From Candidatus Zixiibacteriota bacterium (GTDB lineage Bacteria; Zixibacteria; MSB-5A5; JAABVY01; JAHJOQ01): a stretch of DNA of 5,792 bases. The notes below the pieces were generated by a model. The model had not been told where the DNA came from. It did not search any database and saw only the letters and a program-made list of their open reading frames with translations. Below are positions 1 through 5,775 of this stretch, piece after piece. The DNA is taken from positions 1-5,792 of the forward strand of contig DAOVLC010000105.1 in assembly GCA_030631455.1 (NCBI GenBank). The letters are read 5' to 3'. A program made the position numbers and the translations under genes. Position 1 is the stretch's first letter; each line of letters opens with the position of its first letter.

Positions 1-287
1 GTCTCCGCGAGAGCCTGAACGAAGCGGATAGATAGGCGAGCCATCTCGGACCTGCAGTGAGACACGATCCTGGCTACGCAGTCCGGATCGATTTTCTCAT
101 CAGCATTCAGGAACGATGCCTTCAGGTACTCCGGCTCAACGTCCAATTCGTCCGCACCATGAACTGTGACAAACTCCGCTCTGCCGGACACTGCTATCTG
201 CCTGAGCAGCTCGTTCAGAGCCTCTGCTGTCTCCATGCTGCCGTCCCAAACGGGTACATGAATCGATGTCGAACTCTCATGTTGCAT
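1..287 (-). CDS. Unrecognised protein, N-terminal part (cut by window edge)
   Basis: This open frame runs off the left edge, so only about 95 N-terminal residues are visible. I do not recognise the family. The visible part is soluble-looking and acidic, with no signal peptide or membrane segment. It begins with a short hydrophobic strand (IHVPVW, near residues 10-15), then a helix (ETAEALNELLRQIAV), then a strand (EFVTVHG), and has two Cys in its second half. The strand-helix-strand order is loosely like a small alpha/beta signalling fold such as STAS, but no diagnostic motif supports that. Two in-frame ATGs lie six bases apart, at 293 and 287. The only Shine-Dalgarno-like AGGA (294-297) abuts the first ATG and sits 6 bases from the second, so 287 is the better start. 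It follows the receiver gene by about 20 bases on the same strand and is probably co-transcribed with it. Confidence 0.6.
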   Translation of the reverse strand, partial: MQHESSTSIHVPVWDGSMETAEALNELLRQIAVSGRAEFVTVHGADELDVEPEYLKASFLNADEKIDPDCVARIVSHCRSEMARLSIRFVQALAE

Positions 288-293
288 TGCCAT

Positions 294-297
294 TCCT
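294..297 (-). promoter_or_regulatory. Ribosome binding site that decides the start of the left-edge gene
   Basis: AGGA on the minus strand lies directly against the ATG at 293, which is too close to work there. It sits 6 bases from the ATG at 287, which is normal spacing. It falls in the short gap after the receiver gene's stop codon at 307-309. Confidence 0.4.
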
Positions 298-306
298 GTT
301 GTTAGC

Positions 307-771
307 TTATTGTACGATTCTGTTCAGTATGCTTCCCACTTCTTCAGATCTGCATGCCGCTGAGACAATATAGTCGACACCGGACATGCCGCCATCTCGC
401 ACCACAAGTTCCCTCGCCCAGGTGGTTGATGCTATGATCCTGCAGGCGGGACATATCGTTCTGCACACTTCGATGATGGACCTGCCCGCATATCCATCGA
501 GATGAAGGTCCGTTATGAGCAGGTCGACGCTGTTACCGCTGAGATGACTGATCGCCTCGATCAAAGTGACTGCCTCAGTCACTGCGTGCCCATGCCGCTC
601 CAGGTCGGAGTGGAGCGAGCTATCGAAACCGTTTGGTTTGGCGGCAATCAGGATATTCAAGGCGGTCGTTGATCGCACTGATTTTTCACTGACGAATAAG
701 TCGCCCTTCCCTGGCTTGCCGCAACTATCTCCAATCACGACTCCTGAGCCACATGTTCCATTGTTCGTCAT
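307..771 (-). CDS. Degenerate response-regulator receiver protein (stand-alone REC)
   Basis: A 154-residue protein made of a Gly/Cys-rich leader (about residues 1-37) and one CheY-like receiver domain (about 38-154), with no output domain. The receiver is recognised by a first strand NILIAA (39-44), the strand and phosphoacceptor region DLLITDLHLDG (83-93) with D88 at the Asp position, the strand RIIAST carrying the Ser/Thr switch residue (S115 or T116), and the closing GVDYIV (131-136) and final helix. Key residues are missing: the acidic pair that binds Mg2+ is A44-K45, and the Lys of the usual 'KP' motif is S137. Efficient Mg2+-dependent phosphorylation is therefore unlikely, and this may be a phosphorylation-independent receiver. 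The frame also opens at a TTG (792), but no Shine-Dalgarno precedes it, whereas AGGG lies 9 bases before the ATG at 771. The gene starts 26 bases after the stop of the GAF sensor gene and is probably in the same operon and its partner. The leader (PGKG at 20-23) resembles the end of a HATPase_c domain. Confidence 0.85.
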   Translation of the reverse strand: MTNNGTCGSGVVIGDSCGKPGKGDLFVSEKSVRSTTALNILIAAKPNGFDSSLHSDLERHGHAVTEAVTLIEAISHLSGNSVDLLITDLHLDGYAGRSIIEVCRTICPACRIIASTTWARELVVRDGGMSGVDYIVSAACRSEEVGSILNRIVQ

Positions 772-797
772 GTTTGAGATCCCTGGTCCCAAGCCGT

Positions 798-2894
798 CTA
801 CGACACGGCATCCCTGAACTGCTTGAAATCATCCACTATCTTCACAACTTTGTTCGTGTTCCGTCTGATCGTGGTGACACACTGGTTCTTCTGGCTTCCC
901 GTATCCGGGAGGTTTCGTTCAAGGAGCTCTGCGGCACCAATGATGGAAGACAGCGGTCCCGCCATCCGCCTGCTCAAATCCGAGAATGTCTCGAGGACGG
1001 CCGCACCGTTCTGATCCACACTTCGCAGACTGTTCAGCCTGGTATTACTATCTGATATGGCAAGCGCCAGAGATGCCTGAGTTGCCTGCATCTGCGCAAA
1101 CGAGAGATCACCGGAATCGAATGCACGCCTCGATGGGTCACGCGCCTCTCCGAGAGACATAACACCTCGAACTGTGCCACCCACGTTCAGTGGCACAATG
1201 ATCGCCGACCGGATTCGGTTGGGGAAACTATATGCGATCTCTTCATCCGTCATCCTGTCCTTCTTATCGGCCTGATTCACCACAAGTGCTCTACCGCTCT
1301 CTAATACCGAACGGTGATGAGGCATCCGATCTATAGGCGTCTCAGCGTCCGTGCGGCCTTCCGGTTCAGTGTTGTCCCTCAAACTATGCTCTGTCACAAC
1401 ACGCAGTCTGTCTGCATCCCTATTGTATGAGGAAAGCCGACAGCAGGTGACAGGCATGCTCGATGTCACCTGCTTTGCAAACTCATCGAAAAACTTCTCT
1501 ATGTTCCCGGTCGACGCAAGACGTGACAGGAGTCGCCAGGAAGTCTGCATCTGTTTATCGCGGCTCTTCAATCTATCGCGGATAAGCGAGTTGCTGATCG
1601 CTACTGAGAATATCTCGGCGAGCAGTTCGGCCTTCGACATATGGCTTTCGCTGAATCCCGCGAGCGCCATGGAGGCAAACGAAGCCACACCGACGACCCG
1701 ATCGCCGATGAAGATTGGAACCGACAATCGGGAGTTGAAGCCGCATTTCGAAAGCCATGCGTCATCGCGATAGACAATTCCCGTCAGGTTGTTGCTGATG
1801 TCTCCCGCCCTGGTCAGGACAACATGCTCGACTATTGTCTCATGCACGGGCAGTGACAGCCCCCTTTCCGAGACCTTGTTTCCCGACGCCATGACCGAAT
1901 GACGCTTCATTGCGGCGGCACTGCCGTCAACCACGGAGATAGAGAGCATGTCATACGGAACGAATACTCTGCACTGTTCCTTGCCGGTGACCAGAAGGTC
2001 GGACAGGCTTTCTATGTCAACAGCTATTTTCAGAAGGCGTGAATGAGTATCCATCAGGAGAGCAGATTCTTCATAGGAATCCCGCACTTTCACACTGTTT
2101 ACCGCAACTGCGAGCGCACTCAACCCAACCTGCAGCACCGCAATATCCTGTTCTTCGAAAAGACTCTCGTGCGCGAATGTCATGGCAAGCACACCGAGGA
2201 GGCTTCCATCTGCCGTTACAGGGATAGTAACAACCATCTCTCCTTTAACCAGCGAGAACGGAATTCCGTCTGAAGAGAAATCTATGCTTCCGTCATGTAC
2301 TTTGCGGGTGGGCGACTTGTTGACGATTACATCACGGAGCCAGTCATTTTTCTCCATCATTGATAGGATTACTGTTGGCAACATCTTCTCATCCGGAAAC
2401 CGATGGACTGGAGCCAGCAGGTTTCTCTGCTCATCCCATCTCATGTAGATAAGTTCTTTAGGTCTAATTGTATCGAAAACTTGCTTAGTGGTCTCGGTTA
2501 GGAGCTGCGATGTCGGAAGTCTTCGACTGCAGATATGCTGAATGCTATCGACGAGACTGGTCAAATCTCTCATCCTGTCCAGCCCGCGACTCGAACGTAT
2601 AAGCATCGGAATCCACGTCGCCAAACCGGCAAGGATGAACAGGCTACCTCCAATGAGGCAAATGCTCGTAACTAACATTCGCATTATCTCATCCCGGATG
2701 TATGGGATCGAGCCGGTAAGTCCCAACTCTGCCAGCAGATTTGTCAAAGCGAACACGTCGAGAAATATCATCCCTATGAAAATCTTCAGCCACGTGTCTT
2801 TCTCACTCCGGAACAAACTGTTCCTGCTTGTCATTAAACCTATAGTCAAGGCGGCAAGCACTGCAACGCCCGCGCCCAACATGATACTATTCAT
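798..2894 (-). CDS. Membrane-anchored triple-GAF sensor with kinase-dead DHp domain and no ATPase
   Basis: A 698-residue sensor protein. Three hydrophobic segments (about 3-22, 35-57, 74-99) anchor it in the inner membrane. Three GAF-like domains follow in the cytoplasm (about 115-268, 285-437, 455-615), each ending in the typical 'hydrophobic strand, G-x-(L/V)-x-G, helix' pattern: VVTIPVTADGSLLGVLAM, RLSVPIFIGDRVVGVASF and SAIIVPLNVGGTVRGVMSL. The ligand is unknown. The C-terminus is a histidine-kinase dimerisation helix pair (about 632-695). Its H-box reads SRRMAGPLSSIIGAAELL where kinases have SHELRTPL..IIG..ELL, so R642 stands at the phospho-accepting His. The protein ends after helix 2 (KIVDDFKQF), with no N, G1, F or G2 boxes, so it cannot bind ATP as a kinase would. 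Start: ATG at 2894 with GGAGG 5 bases upstream. It precedes the receiver gene by 26 bases. A role as a dimeric ligand-sensing scaffold is inferred; decay of a former hybrid kinase is the alternative. Confidence 0.9.
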   Translation of the reverse strand: MNSIMLGAGVAVLAALTIGLMTSRNSLFRSEKDTWLKIFIGMIFLDVFALTNLLAELGLTGSIPYIRDEIMRMLVTSICLIGGSLFILAGLATWIPMLIRSSRGLDRMRDLTSLVDSIQHICSRRLPTSQLLTETTKQVFDTIRPKELIYMRWDEQRNLLAPVHRFPDEKMLPTVILSMMEKNDWLRDVIVNKSPTRKVHDGSIDFSSDGIPFSLVKGEMVVTIPVTADGSLLGVLAMTFAHESLFEEQDIAVLQVGLSALAVAVNSVKVRDSYEESALLMDTHSRLLKIAVDIESLSDLLVTGKEQCRVFVPYDMLSISVVDGSAAAMKRHSVMASGNKVSERGLSLPVHETIVEHVVLTRAGDISNNLTGIVYRDDAWLSKCGFNSRLSVPIFIGDRVVGVASFASMALAGFSESHMSKAELLAEIFSVAISNSLIRDRLKSRDKQMQTSWRLLSRLASTGNIEKFFDEFAKQVTSSMPVTCCRLSSYNRDADRLRVVTEHSLRDNTEPEGRTDAETPIDRMPHHRSVLESGRALVVNQADKKDRMTDEEIAYSFPNRIRSAIIVPLNVGGTVRGVMSLGEARDPSRRAFDSGDLSFAQMQATQASLALAISDSNTRLNSLRSVDQNGAAVLETFSDLSRRMAGPLSSIIGAAELLERNLPDTGSQKNQCVTTIRRNTNKVVKIVDDFKQFRDAVS

Positions 2895-2898
2895 TCAG

Positions 2899-2905
2899 CC
2901 CTCCC
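2899..2905 (-). promoter_or_regulatory. Strong ribosome binding site of the GAF sensor gene
   Basis: GGGAGGG on the minus strand contains a full GGAGG core 5 bases before the ATG at 2894. It fixes that start and argues that the first hydrophobic segment is part of the protein. Confidence 0.75.
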
Positions 2906-2927
2906 GATTCACTACGTTATCATCTAT

Positions 2928-2956
2928 CTTATCGTCACGTATCGCTTGATAGTTAA
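2928..2956 (-). promoter_or_regulatory. Candidate sigma70-type promoter for the sensor-receiver operon
   Basis: On the minus strand TTAACT (2951-2956) and GATAAG (2928-2933) are 17 bp apart, each matching the -35 and -10 consensus at four of six positions. Transcription would start near 2920, giving a leader of about 25 bases that includes the GGGAGG site. This would let the sensor, receiver and downstream gene be expressed separately from the eIF2B-like gene. The call rests on spacing and position, and the hexamers are only fair. Confidence 0.35.
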
Positions 2957-3005
2957 GCAGATAGCCCCGGCCTATGGCTGCCTGCTGCGATGCTCTGCAG
3001 TGGAA

Positions 3006-3022
3006 CGTTTCAGAGTGAAACG
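3006..3022 (-). other. Short perfect hairpin after the eIF2B-like gene
   Basis: CGTTTCA and TGAAACG form a perfect 7-bp stem around a 3-base loop, starting 5 bases past the stop codon of the eIF2B-like gene. No T-run follows on the minus strand, so it is not a standard intrinsic terminator. It could stabilise the 3' end or act as a weak attenuator between this gene and the sensor operon. Confidence 0.4.
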
Positions 3023-3027
3023 ATGCT

Positions 3028-3933
3028 TTATTGATCCATTGTGTCGGGGTAGGTCATTCGGGTAACGTAGTCGCGCAGTGAGTCGGGGGTATACACATTC
3101 TTGTCTGAAATGAGGTGAGTGAAGTTTTCCAATGGGCACTTCTCGAAGTAGCTGTTCTCGATGGAGCAACCGGGAATTGATTCCGCGAAGATTTCTGTCT
3201 CCGGAAGGAACCGCAGTGAGTATTTGAAGACTTCGCTCTTAATCAGCTTGGTCTCAGTAAACAGAGCCATCGTACTCTTGCCTGCTTCGCGCATCGCCTT
3301 CGAGACAAGAGCGGTGCCGATCTTGTTTATCAGGTAACTCTCGGTGACAGCATCGGCACCACAAACGAAGATATCCGATCTGTCGATGTAATTACCTGCG
3401 GCTAAGTCTGCAATCAGGACTGTTTTCACGCCTGCGCTGCCAAGGGCTTTCGCAAGCTGCACTCCCTCGCACATCGGACGGCTCTCGGGTATGATCGCTG
3501 TGAGTGTGTTGCGTGCGGGGTGGTGTACGACCAGATCGTGAAACGCCGAGGAGAAGCTTATGGTCAGGATCGTGCTCCGTTCTGAAACATACCGGACTGC
3601 TCTTTCGGTCAGGTTCCTCGATGACTCCCGATGCTCGTTTGCAAGCCGATCCAGGAGCAATGAGACGTTGTCTGAGATTCTCGAATCGTCAGCCTGAGTT
3701 TCCATCGTCGAGCGGATCGCGGCAACGAGGTTGTATAACGGTGCCATCTCGGATTGCGCATGAATCAGGGCTCGACCTGATTCTCTTAGAACATCGATCA
3801 ACTCCTGTGGAGATGCCTTTGAATTATTGTTGAGGACAGCCCTGAAGTATTCGATAGCCCTTGAGTATATCGCAGCCGCACCGGAGAGATTGTCAGCCGC
3901 GATTTCATCAAGGATTGCGCGAGAGGAGGTCAT
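3028..3933 (-). CDS. eIF2B alpha/beta/delta-family protein (initiation factor 2B-like, MtnA/R15P-isomerase superfamily)
   Basis: A 301-residue soluble protein of the superfamily that includes eIF2B regulatory subunits, methylthioribose-1-phosphate isomerase and ribose-1,5-bisphosphate isomerase. Its length fits the family. The helical N-terminal domain covers about residues 1-115. The Rossmann-like C-terminal domain shows the family motifs in order: TILTISFSS (121-129), IIPESRPMCEG (147-157), GVKTVLIADLAAG (168-180), GADAV (192-196), NKIGT (203-207) and a closing LISDKNVYTP. The Asp of GAD (D194) is kept, but the catalytic Cys of the isomerases (in 'THCN') is S126 here, as in eIF2B-type sequences ('THxYS'). 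Isomerase activity is therefore doubtful. Bacteria lack eIF2, so nucleotide exchange is not expected; binding of a nucleotide or sugar phosphate is a reasonable guess. The frame opens at a GTG (3960), but the ATG at 3933 has TGGAG 8 bases upstream and is preferred. The sensor gene follows after about 130 bases on the same strand. Confidence 0.85.
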   Translation of the reverse strand: MTSSRAILDEIAADNLSGAAAIYSRAIEYFRAVLNNNSKASPQELIDVLRESGRALIHAQSEMAPLYNLVAAIRSTMETQADDSRISDNVSLLLDRLANEHRESSRNLTERAVRYVSERSTILTISFSSAFHDLVVHHPARNTLTAIIPESRPMCEGVQLAKALGSAGVKTVLIADLAAGNYIDRSDIFVCGADAVTESYLINKIGTALVSKAMREAGKSTMALFTETKLIKSEVFKYSLRFLPETEIFAESIPGCSIENSYFEKCPLENFTHLISDKNVYTPDSLRDYVTRMTYPDTMDQ

Positions 3934-4162
3934 TGGCCACGCTCCACGGGAGAAGCGCACTGCATCGAACTATAGTCAAAGTTGCAGACCAGATCGAGTA
4001 TTCGCTGAGTTGTCATAGAAAACAATCAAGAGGGTTGGAAGGGATTTGTCAACAGTGAACAAATGATGCGGAGACACTTCAAAGAGCATTCAAGTCTTCA
4101 TCGCCGTCTTGATTCTACTCTCGGACTTGCTCAGAGTTTCTCCTCGCCGACAATTATCTATG
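3934..4162. other. Intergenic region upstream of the eIF2B-like gene
   Basis: About 230 bases without a convincing gene, lying between the stop of the exported hypothetical and the start of the eIF2B-like gene. No hairpin followed by a T-run is visible, so there is no clear terminator. It holds a weak candidate -10 (3969-3974) and an imperfect inverted repeat (4045-4063, TTTGT/ACAAA arms). Confidence 0.5.
3969..3974 (-). promoter_or_regulatory. Weak candidate -10 element for the eIF2B-like gene
   Basis: TATAGT on the minus strand matches the -10 consensus at five of six positions and lies about 35 bases before the ATG at 3933. The -35 position (TCGATC at 17 bp) is poor. This is a tentative call. 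Confidence 0.2.
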
Positions 4163-4831
4163 TCAATTGAGTTCTGAAGCAGTGCAACTTACATAGTCGG
4201 GACCGTAGTACCTGACGAGAAAGACGGCATTCTGCATATCAGAGGACTGAATAACGCTGTACTGAGCCACCAAGTTGCTCCCGTCTTTAGCCTTCCATCG
4301 ATGCTTGGCACTTGCCGGGGGCGCGCATACTGGTATGAATTCGTGGGCGCCAGCAAAATCACCGCCAATCAGTGGTTGACCATCACCATACATTACCCTG
4401 AGAGACTGCATAAGCTCACATATGCCCTGCGGCACCTTAGCCGTGCCAATCGTGCCGAAGCAGATTAAGCCACTGTCACGCTCACAAAACCAAACATATA
4501 CTTCCTCGATCCTTGCCCCTTCAACTCCTGGACTAATCACTTCATTGATCTTATCTTCAACATCTTGTGGCAGATCTCTTCTCACTCCGGCCGTATATAA
4601 GTACGTATCGCCGTATCTGGTAGTGTCCAATGTGTAATCATCAAGCGGTGTCCCGAGGTAGCTCTCTATTCTCTCTTTGTTCCAGTTCCAATCTATCTCT
4701 GCGGGCGGCGTCACTGCCTCGACTTGGACATCTCTGCAACGAAGCAGGAGAGGGGTGCTTAGAAACAATACGACATACAGCGTAATGAGATAGTGTGACG
4801 CATGCTTATGGAGACTGATCTGTGTAGCCAT
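4163..4831 (-). CDS. Exported or membrane-anchored hypothetical protein
   Basis: A 222-residue protein of no family I recognise. It has a short charged N-terminus (K9, H10) and a hydrophobic segment (about 14-31, YLITLYVVLFLSTPLLL) ending at R31-C32. This looks like a signal anchor or signal peptide. C32 raises the idea of a lipoprotein, but LLRC is not a good lipobox. The remainder (33-222) is hydrophilic and would lie outside the cytoplasm. It is rich in aromatic residues (WNWNKERIESYLGTP; TRYGDTYLYT; EEVYVWF) and holds five more Cys (116, 124, 138, 169, 216), which could form disulfides. The ATG at 4831 has only a weak GAG about 10 bases upstream, so expression may be modest. It is divergent from the secreted repeat gene, separated from it by about 215 bases, and upstream of the eIF2B-like gene by about 230 bases, so it is probably its own unit. 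Confidence 0.75.
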   Translation of the reverse strand: MATQISLHKHASHYLITLYVVLFLSTPLLLRCRDVQVEAVTPPAEIDWNWNKERIESYLGTPLDDYTLDTTRYGDTYLYTAGVRRDLPQDVEDKINEVISPGVEGARIEEVYVWFCERDSGLICFGTIGTAKVPQGICELMQSLRVMYGDGQPLIGGDFAGAHEFIPVCAPPASAKHRWKAKDGSNLVAQYSVIQSSDMQNAVFLVRYYGPDYVSCTASELN

Positions 4832-4846
4832 TACGTTGATTCTCGT

Positions 4847-4861
4847 GGTAGAGCTTCTACC
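4847..4861. repeat. Inverted repeat in the leader of the exported hypothetical
   Basis: GGTAGA and TCTACC form a perfect 6-bp stem with a 3-base GCT loop, 15 bases before the ATG at 4831. It could be an operator or, in the RNA, a hairpin near the ribosome binding site of that weakly translated gene. Confidence 0.35.
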
Positions 4862-4927
4862 CTACGTCTGCAATTTATCAGAACCTCATGGACACTCTAA
4901 TTTTAAAGTTAACGAAATCTCTGTGTT

Positions 4928-4939
4928 TGGGCAAGCCCA
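4928..4939. repeat. Dyad TGGGC-AA-GCCCA, possible operator
   Basis: A perfect 5-bp inverted repeat with a 2-base centre, about 20 bases upstream of the -35 hexamer of the plus-strand promoter. The position suits an activator or a regulator shared by the divergent genes. Such short dyads also arise by chance. Confidence 0.25.
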
Positions 4940-4959
4940 TTCTTTGCCTCCGATTCAGC

Positions 4960-4987
4960 TTGACATCCCTCAGATTATCACTATCAT
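4960..4987 (+). promoter_or_regulatory. Strong sigma70-type promoter of the secreted repeat protein
   Basis: A perfect TTGACA (4960-4965) and TATCAT (4982-4987, five of six consensus bases) are separated by 16 bp. Transcription would start near 4994, giving a leader of about 53 bases before the ATG at 5047. This is the best promoter in the window. Confidence 0.6.
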
Positions 4988-5034
4988 ACTTGCACGCATC
5001 CAAGTGCTGCTAATTGGAGAGAAGTAATAACGAT

Positions 5035-5042
5035 GGAGGTGA
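5035..5042 (+). promoter_or_regulatory. Near-perfect ribosome binding site of the repeat protein
   Basis: GGAGGTGA is fully complementary to the 16S 3' end, and its GGAGG core ends 7 bases before the ATG at 5047. It selects that ATG over the upstream TTG at 5014 and the GTG at 5044. Confidence 0.8.
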
Positions 5043-5046
5043 CGTG

Positions 5047-5775
5047 ATGGCCAACATCAGACTGATCTCAGTTACTTATTTATTTCTCGTTACATTGCTA
5101 ATGGCAACAGCAACCGTTGTTGCACAAGAGACGCTTCAACCACTGTCTGATGAAGAGTTTGACCTGATATTGCATAGTGGCAATCCTGAAGAATACCTCA
5201 GAATAGCTGTTATGACTTACGAACAAGCGAAATGGCTGGTCGAGTCGAGCGGTTACTATGAACTGAGGGAAGTGTGGCTCAATGGTCTAACTTCTATGTC
5301 AGAGAAACAGGCGAGGATCCTATCAGGCTTTGAAGGGAACATCCTTCATCTCAGTGGGCTGGACAGTCTCACCGACGGGCAAATGAAAGCTCTCTGCAAG
5401 TTGAAAGCAGCGAGTACAACGGAAGTAGTTAAAACCAGTGGTGGAGAGATATATTTGCAGTACTCGGCAGTGGCGGTGTTCCTAGATGGGCTAACTTGGA
5501 TAACAGATAAGCAGGCCGAATACCTATCGCAGATGGATGTGACTGACCTATCTCTTGGAGGATTGACGTCTCTGAGCGATCGACAAGTTGAAGCTCTCAA
5601 GAATGCGAATGCCGATATAATCTGCCTCGATGGGATCACGTCATTGACAGATGCGCAGTTGAAAGCGTTGGCTGAGACAGAGATCAAGTTCGGACTACGA
5701 GGACTTGGTCGAGAGGGGCGGTCGAAATTCAAGTCGTTTGGCGGAAAACTGGTCAAACGAAGTGAAAGGCCATAG
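5047..5775 (+). CDS. Secreted LRR-like repeat protein
   Basis: A 242-residue protein with a clear signal peptide: R5, a hydrophobic core (about 6-22) and a likely cut after V24-V25-A26, so the mature protein begins QETLQPLSDEE. After a short acidic lead (27-72) come about five leucine-rich-repeat-like units of roughly 23-26 residues with the pattern LxLxGLTSL(S/T)DxQxxAL: about 73-98, 99-123, 142-164, 165-188 and 189-211, then a partial copy (GLRGLG). An 18-residue stretch (about 124-141) breaks the series between the second and third units. The C-terminus is basic (GGKLVKRSERP). Similar 'GLTSLSD' repeats occur, from memory, in proteins of planctomycete-type and other environmental bacteria, where their role is mostly unknown; binding of a protein or glycan outside the cytoplasm is a guess. 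The strong promoter and ribosome binding site suggest good expression. It ends 17 bases from the right edge. Confidence 0.85.
   Translation: MANIRLISVTYLFLVTLLMATATVVAQETLQPLSDEEFDLILHSGNPEEYLRIAVMTYEQAKWLVESSGYYELREVWLNGLTSMSEKQARILSGFEGNILHLSGLDSLTDGQMKALCKLKAASTTEVVKTSGGEIYLQYSAVAVFLDGLTWITDKQAEYLSQMDVTDLSLGGLTSLSDRQVEALKNANADIICLDGITSLTDAQLKALAETEIKFGLRGLGREGRSKFKSFGGKLVKRSERP

Larger units (their letters stand above)
4832..5046. promoter_or_regulatory. Divergent intergenic control region
   Basis: This stretch separates the minus-strand hypothetical from the plus-strand repeat protein and must carry promoters for both. The plus-strand promoter is clear (4960-4987). No good minus-strand promoter pair was found, though the AT-rich run around 4899-4915 (TTTTAAAGTTAAC region) could hold a -10. 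Two dyads (4847-4861 and 4928-4939) are listed separately. Confidence 0.5.

Noticed and set aside
57..305. Plus-strand open frame opposite the left-edge gene
   Set aside because: It is antisense to a minus-strand frame with a better start and operon context, its product is Cys/Leu-rich with no domain, and it has no ribosome binding site I can see.
798..831. Read-through or a single frameshift joining sensor and receiver into one protein
   Set aside because: Reading through the TAG at 798-800 soon meets TGA in that frame. A frameshift could fuse the frames, but the ATPase would still be missing, and a start with AGGG upstream serves the receiver.
753..1055. Plus-strand frames under the receiver and sensor genes (also 566-817, 1351-1773, 2182-2448, 2542-2949)
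   Set aside because: All are antisense to the sensor or receiver, whose domain motifs prove the coding strand; their products are low-complexity Ser/Arg-rich.
4045..4063. Imperfect inverted repeat TTTGTCAACAGTGAACAAA
   Set aside because: Only the outer 5-bp arms pair; it is too short and isolated to call an operator.
4090..4150. Possible terminator stem (ACTCT/AGAGT) downstream of the exported hypothetical
   Set aside because: The stem is only 5 bp with a long loop and no T-run on the minus strand.
4836..5027. Small plus-strand frame in the divergent intergenic region
   Set aside because: It contains the likely promoter of the repeat gene and the dyads, has no Shine-Dalgarno, and encodes nothing recognisable.
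5346..5756. Minus-strand frame opposite the repeat protein
   Set aside because: It is a shadow of the repeat coding sequence; the plus strand has a signal peptide, ribosome binding site and promoter.
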